The notes beneath the pieces were generated by a model. That model did no database searches. It was given only the letters and a program-made list of their open reading frames with translations, and was not told the DNA's origin. Shown here piece by piece: positions 60,591-64,000 of a DNA stretch of 64,000 bases; the first letter of the stretch is position 1, and each line of letters opens with the position of its first letter. Both the position numbers and the translations under genes were made by a program. The DNA comes from JBJHBP01 sp050485645. GTDB taxonomy: Bacteria > Pseudomonadota > Gammaproteobacteria > Steroidobacterales > Rariloculaceae. The DNA lies in assembly GCA_050485645.1 (NCBI GenBank), contig JBJHBT010000018.1, forward strand, positions 8,696 through 72,695, read 5' to 3'.

Positions 60591-61097
60591 GTGAGAAAAA
60601 TTGTATACGGAATCATCGGTCTGCTGCTGACCGCTCCAGCGTTCGCGCAGGAACCGGTGGTCGGCGTGGAAAACCCGGAATCGCTCTTCGTACATGAAGA
60701 TCCGCAACTGCATGCCAACAAGCAGGTGGCACTGCACATCATGCGTGAGCTGCTGCAGTGCGCGTGGTGGGACCAGGCCGATCGCTGGATATCCGAGCGC
60801 TACATCCAGCACAACCCGCTGGCTCCGTCCGGCCGTGAGGCGGTGGTATCGTTCTTCACGTCACTGAATCTGCCGCGCGCGGAAACCTGCGACGAACTCA
60901 CCACACCCATCGTTGCGGTACTGGCCGAAGACGATCTGGTGACGGTGGTGTGGCCGATGGTCTGTCGTCACGGCGACGGCGAGCCCTACAGCAGCACCTG
61001 GTTCGACATGTGGCGCATCGTCGACGGCAAGGCCGATCAGCACTGGGATCCGGGCATGCGACTGCAGACAGGCTGCCAGCCGGGCAATCAGTTGTAA
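60591..61097 (+). CDS. Secreted NTF2-like (SnoaL-type) protein
   Basis: 168 residues from a GTG at 60591 (AGGAAC just before). A signal peptide ends APAFAQ. The mature part has the NTF2/SnoaL-like fold hallmark ADRWISERYIQHNPLAPSGREAVVSFF and a C-terminal MWRIVDGKADQHWDPG, as in predicted SnoaL-like polyketide-cyclase-related proteins. Substrate unknown. Confidence 0.75.
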   Translation: MRKIVYGIIGLLLTAPAFAQEPVVGVENPESLFVHEDPQLHANKQVALHIMRELLQCAWWDQADRWISERYIQHNPLAPSGREAVVSFFTSLNLPRAETCDELTTPIVAVLAEDDLVTVVWPMVCRHGDGEPYSSTWFDMWRIVDGKADQHWDPGMRLQTGCQPGNQL

Positions 61098-61107
61098 TCA
61101 GCTGTCC

Positions 61108-61141
61108 GCTGGACTCGGACCGTGATCGGACCCAGTCCAGC
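61108..61141. terminator. Hairpin candidate between NTF2-like gene and nadB
   Basis: GCTGGACT (61108-61115) pairs with AGTCCAGC (61134-61141) between two convergent genes. No U run follows. Confidence 0.35.
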
Positions 61142-61204
61142 CATTGCGGCTATGGAAAGCGGCCGCCGATCCGGGGGTGCCACGAGACAAAGTCTCGCAG
61201 GCGC

Positions 61205-62791
61205 CTAGGCGGCCCGCTTCTCCCGCCCTGAAAGCTCCACGGCACGCTCGAGCCGCGCGACCGTGAAGCTGCGCCTGGCAAGGCCCGGCACGGTGGCCGG
61301 ACAGTCCACTCGCCAGTGGGCCCCGCGCGATTCCGGTCTCGCCAACGCCGCCCGCACGACCAATCGCGCCAGAAGCTGCATGTTGCGCTCAGCATGCGTG
61401 GTGTGCGGATGCCGGGACTGCAGGCGGTCGAGTTCAACCAGCGCTTCCCGCAGACCGTCGGCGGATCGCTCCACACCTGCATGCTTCCACATCAGCAGGC
61501 GGATGGCCCCCGCCATCTCGCCCGCGCCCGTCAAACCCGCACTGTGCGCCGCATCGCCAATGGCACGCTCCGGCACCCGCAGTCCGCTGTCGGGAATCGC
61601 GGCGGCCTCTGCCGCGGCGATGGACAGGGCCGCGGCCGCGCCGATCACCATCCCTTCCAGCAGCGAGTTGCTCGCCAGGCGATTGGCACCATGCAGCCCA
61701 CTGCTGCTGCACTCGCCAACGGCCCACAATCCGGGAATGGATGCGCGGCCCGCACCATCGGTTGCGATGCCGCCCATGGCATAGTGTTCAGCCGGCGTGA
61801 CCGGCAGGCCCTGGTACCGGGGGTCGAAGCCTGCGCGCTGTGCGGCTTTCCACACCGTCGGGAAGCGTTCCGGAAACGCGGCGCCCACTGCGCCACTGCC
61901 GTCCAGATACACATCACGCCCCGCCATGCGCTGCCGCCACACCGCTCTGGCGACGATATCGCGTGGCGCCAGCTCCGCATCCGGATGCAGGCCCGGCATG
62001 AAACGATCACCGCGATCATTGACCAGCACCGCGCCTTCGCCGCGCAGTGCTTCGGTGAGCAGCGGCAGCGGGTCGGATTCCACCGCCAGTGCGGTGGGAT
62101 GAAACTGCACGAATTCCAGGTCCGCCAGACGCGCGCCGGCGCGCGCCGCAATCGCGATGCCGTCGCCGGTGACCTCGGCGGGATTGGTGGTATGCGCGTA
62201 CAGTCCGCCCAGCCCCCCGGTGGCAAGCAGCACCGCCGGTGCAAGGATCATGACCAGGTGTTCACCTTCGGCCAGCGCCAACACACCGGCGACGCGACCG
62301 TCGCTGATCACGAGGTCGATCAGCTCATGGTTTTCGTGGAGGTCGATGTCGTCCCGCGTTCTGACCGCGGCCGTCAACGCCCGCATCACCTCCGCGCCCG
62401 TCGCATCGCCGTGCGCGTGCACGATCCGGCGGACGCTGTGTCCGGCTTCGCGACCCAGTGTCAGCGCGCCATCCGGGGCTCTGTCGAAATGCGCGCCGAG
62501 GGCCTGCAACCAGGCGATGCGTCCGGCCGCGGCGCCGCTCACCGCCTCCGCAACATCGGCGTCGCCGATACCGCCGGATACCGCCAGCGTGTCGGCTGCA
62601 TGCCGTGCGGCACTGTCGTCCGCGCCGAGCGCGGCGGCAATCCCGCCCTGCGCCCAGCGACTGCAGCCGCTGCCCAGGCGACCGCGCGTGATGAGCGTGC
62701 AGCCGCTCAGGCCAAGCGCAGCCGACAGACCGGCAATGCCGGATCCGACCACAATCGCATTCGCGTGTCGGACGTCGGCGATGCGCTTCAT
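61205..62791 (-). CDS. nadB: L-aspartate oxidase
   Basis: 528-residue FAD enzyme making iminoaspartate for NAD synthesis. N-terminal FAD motif VGSGIAGLSAALGL, SRWAQGGIAAAL, HAHGDATGAEVM, GGLGGLYAHTTNPAEVTGDGIA, EFVQFHPTAL and GGIATDGAGRASIPGLWAVGECS are diagnostic of NadB rather than succinate dehydrogenase. One base after nadA's stop, so the pair is an operon. Confidence 0.95.
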   Translation of the reverse strand: MKRIADVRHANAIVVGSGIAGLSAALGLSGCTLITRGRLGSGCSRWAQGGIAAALGADDSAARHAADTLAVSGGIGDADVAEAVSGAAAGRIAWLQALGAHFDRAPDGALTLGREAGHSVRRIVHAHGDATGAEVMRALTAAVRTRDDIDLHENHELIDLVISDGRVAGVLALAEGEHLVMILAPAVLLATGGLGGLYAHTTNPAEVTGDGIAIAARAGARLADLEFVQFHPTALAVESDPLPLLTEALRGEGAVLVNDRGDRFMPGLHPDAELAPRDIVARAVWRQRMAGRDVYLDGSGAVGAAFPERFPTVWKAAQRAGFDPRYQGLPVTPAEHYAMGGIATDGAGRASIPGLWAVGECSSSGLHGANRLASNSLLEGMVIGAAAALSIAAAEAAAIPDSGLRVPERAIGDAAHSAGLTGAGEMAGAIRLLMWKHAGVERSADGLREALVELDRLQSRHPHTTHAERNMQLLARLVVRAALARPESRGAHWRVDCPATVPGLARRSFTVARLERAVELSGREKRAA

Positions 62792-62792
62792 G

Positions 62793-63770
62793 TCACACCT
62801 TCACCGCCAGCATGCGCTCAACAGCAACGCGTGCACGGTCGGCAATGTCCGCCGGCACGGTGACTTCATGCTTCATGTCGCGCAGCGCGTCGCGGATGCC
62901 TGCCAACGTGATTTTCTTCATGTGCGGGCACAGATTGCACGGGCGTATGAATTCGGTTTCCGGTGTCTCCGCGGCCACGTTGTCACTCATCGAACACTCG
63001 GTGATCATCACAACTTTCCGCGGCAGCTCGCGCTTGACCCAGCTGATCATGCCCGACGTGGAACCCACGTAGTCGGCTTCGTCCAGCACATCCGGCGGGC
63101 ATTCGGGATGAGCGATGATCTGAATGCCCTGATGCTGTTTGCGGTAATCCCGCAGTTCAGCGCCACTGAAGCGCTCGTGCACCATGCAGCTGCCTTCCCA
63201 CAGGATCACTTCCACATCGGTCTGCGAGGCCACCCATTTACCCAGATACTGGTCCGGCGCAAAGATCACGCGATCGGTGTTCAGCGATTCCACCACCTGC
63301 ACGGCGTTCGATGAGGTGCAGCAGATGTCGGTTTCGGCCTTCACTTCCGCGGTGGTATTCACGTAAGTGACCACGGGTACACCCGGATAACGCTCGCGCA
63401 TCAGGCGGATGTCCTGTGCAGTGATGCCCTCGGCCAGCGAACAGCCGGCGCCGGTATCGGAGATCAGCACGGTCTTGTCGGGATTGATGATTTTGGCCGT
63501 CTCGGCCATGAAGTGCACGCCCGCCATCACGATCACTTCGGCATCGGTCTCCTGCGCCAGCTTCGCCAGTGCCAGCGAGTCGCCGGCGAGGTCGGAGACG
63601 CCGTGATAGATGTCGGGCGTCATGTAGTTGTGGGCCAGCACGACTGCATTGCGCTTGCGCTTGAGTTGCTCGATTTCCTCGATCAGCGGCGCCAGCGCGG
63701 CGATCTCCACGTCCGGCAGGACGTTCGCCAGCCGCCTGAACGGATCCCTGTTCTGCGGAACGGCAACCAC
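62793..63770 (-). CDS. nadA: Quinolinate synthase
   Basis: Condenses iminoaspartate with dihydroxyacetone phosphate; [4Fe-4S] enzyme. The start is GTG at 63770 with GAGAGG eight bases upstream; a GTG at 63779 is in frame but sits against the ribosome site. 325 residues with VLAHNYMTPDIYHGVSDLAGDS, CCTSSNAVQVV, and the C-terminal CNLCPHMKKIT, so cluster cysteines are kept. First gene of nadA-nadB. Confidence 0.94.
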   Translation of the reverse strand: MVAVPQNRDPFRRLANVLPDVEIAALAPLIEEIEQLKRKRNAVVLAHNYMTPDIYHGVSDLAGDSLALAKLAQETDAEVIVMAGVHFMAETAKIINPDKTVLISDTGAGCSLAEGITAQDIRLMRERYPGVPVVTYVNTTAEVKAETDICCTSSNAVQVVESLNTDRVIFAPDQYLGKWVASQTDVEVILWEGSCMVHERFSGAELRDYRKQHQGIQIIAHPECPPDVLDEADYVGSTSGMISWVKRELPRKVVMITECSMSDNVAAETPETEFIRPCNLCPHMKKITLAGIRDALRDMKHEVTVPADIADRARVAVERMLAVKV

Positions 63771-63780
63771 GGCATTCACC

Positions 63781-63800
63781 TCTCAATGACTCTCAATGAC
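63781..63800. repeat. 10-bp direct repeat before nadA
   Basis: TCTCAATGAC twice in tandem, overlapping the nadA 5' leader. A local duplication; it repeats the GAGAG ribosome-binding element on the minus strand. Confidence 0.9.
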
Positions 63801-63802
63801 AG

Positions 63803-63823
63803 TTATGCTCCAATTGAGCATTA
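63803..63823. promoter_or_regulatory. Operator candidate of nadAB
   Basis: TTATGCTC and GAGCATTA, an inverted repeat with 7 of 8 bases matching around a 5-base CAATT spacer, 33 bases ahead of the nadA start. Size and position fit an NAD-biosynthesis repressor site; I recall NadQ-type sites resembling this but cannot verify it. Confidence 0.45.
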
Positions 63824-64000
63824 GGTGAAGCGTATGCCAAAACCACCACGCGACGCAAGTCCGTCCCGGTCTGCTGCGGCCGCGCCTGTGATCCGCGGTC
63901 CGGGCGTCGGGTTGGTCGCAGCGGCGGAGTGTGGCCGCTATCGGCCGACTGCGGGACCGCCGGGAATACCCATCCATGGGGGCTCGGCCGCGGCCATCCC
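63824..64000. other. Right-end sequence without a recognised gene
   Basis: High-GC sequence following the operator, with no supportable coding region or RNA gene. A short open frame at 63783-63977 overlaps it but has no ribosome site or known motif. Confidence 0.5.

Noticed and set aside
63783..63977. 64-codon minus-strand open frame at the right edge
   Set aside because: Overlaps the operator candidate and has no coding signature.

Overview
The window comes from a high-GC Gram-negative bacterium, most likely a gammaproteobacterium. The reasons are the yebC-ruvC-ruvA-ruvB order, a contiguous sucA-sucB-lpdA set, adjacent nadA-nadB, an LPS-type GT9 heptosyltransferase, several lipoproteins and outer-membrane-like proteins, and a classic proteobacterial FdxA. 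The genus cannot be fixed from sequence alone. I see no prophage, integrase, intact insertion sequence, CRISPR array or rRNA; one tRNA-Arg(CCT) is present. Most genes are housekeeping or accessory metabolism in tight minus-strand operons.

Layout. 1-2.6 kb: Holliday junction genes (ruvB runs off the left edge) and yebC. 2.7-8.6 kb: 2-oxoglutarate dehydrogenase complex. 8.7-13.9 kb: small envelope proteins, a lipoprotein cytochrome c, a DUF4397 lipoprotein, a decayed pRiA4b ORF-3-like gene broken by an 11-bp duplication, the tRNA, and a small beta-barrel. 14-20.9 kb: a second route for 2-oxoacid oxidation, KorA/KorB, with a [2Fe-2S] ferredoxin, FdxA and a plant-type ferredoxin-NADP reductase close by. 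21-30.6 kb: a one-carbon/S-adenosylmethionine region (MetE-like catalytic protein, Fhs, AhcY, adenosine kinase, MetK, MTHFR-like protein and an HTH-methyltransferase fusion). 31-35.5 kb: miscellaneous genes (DUF6152, GT9, NmrA, membrane anchor, slipin, PhhB).

35.6-60.6 kb is the most interesting part. It has arylamine N-acetyltransferase, a beta-CASP RNA exonuclease-like protein, an acetate kinase homologue with a changed active-site residue, transaldolase, an RND efflux pair, then a three-gene translationally coupled operon: a soluble PAS histidine kinase carrying the FixL heme-ligand positions, a FixJ-type regulator, and phosphoketolase. Next come two tandem-domain universal stress proteins, a PAS-kinase-receiver hybrid, GlgC, PEP synthase, Hsp20 and a P-type cation ATPase. 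I infer a low-oxygen or energy-limitation program: phosphoketolase makes acetyl phosphate, the kinase could draw ATP from it, transaldolase feeds pentose phosphates, and PpsA/GlgC shift carbon toward PEP and glycogen. The right end holds an unknown membrane protein, an NTF2-like protein and nadA-nadB behind a palindromic operator candidate.

Restart positions given below were chosen from visible Shine-Dalgarno sequences and domain starts. Function calls rest on remembered family motifs, not on searches.
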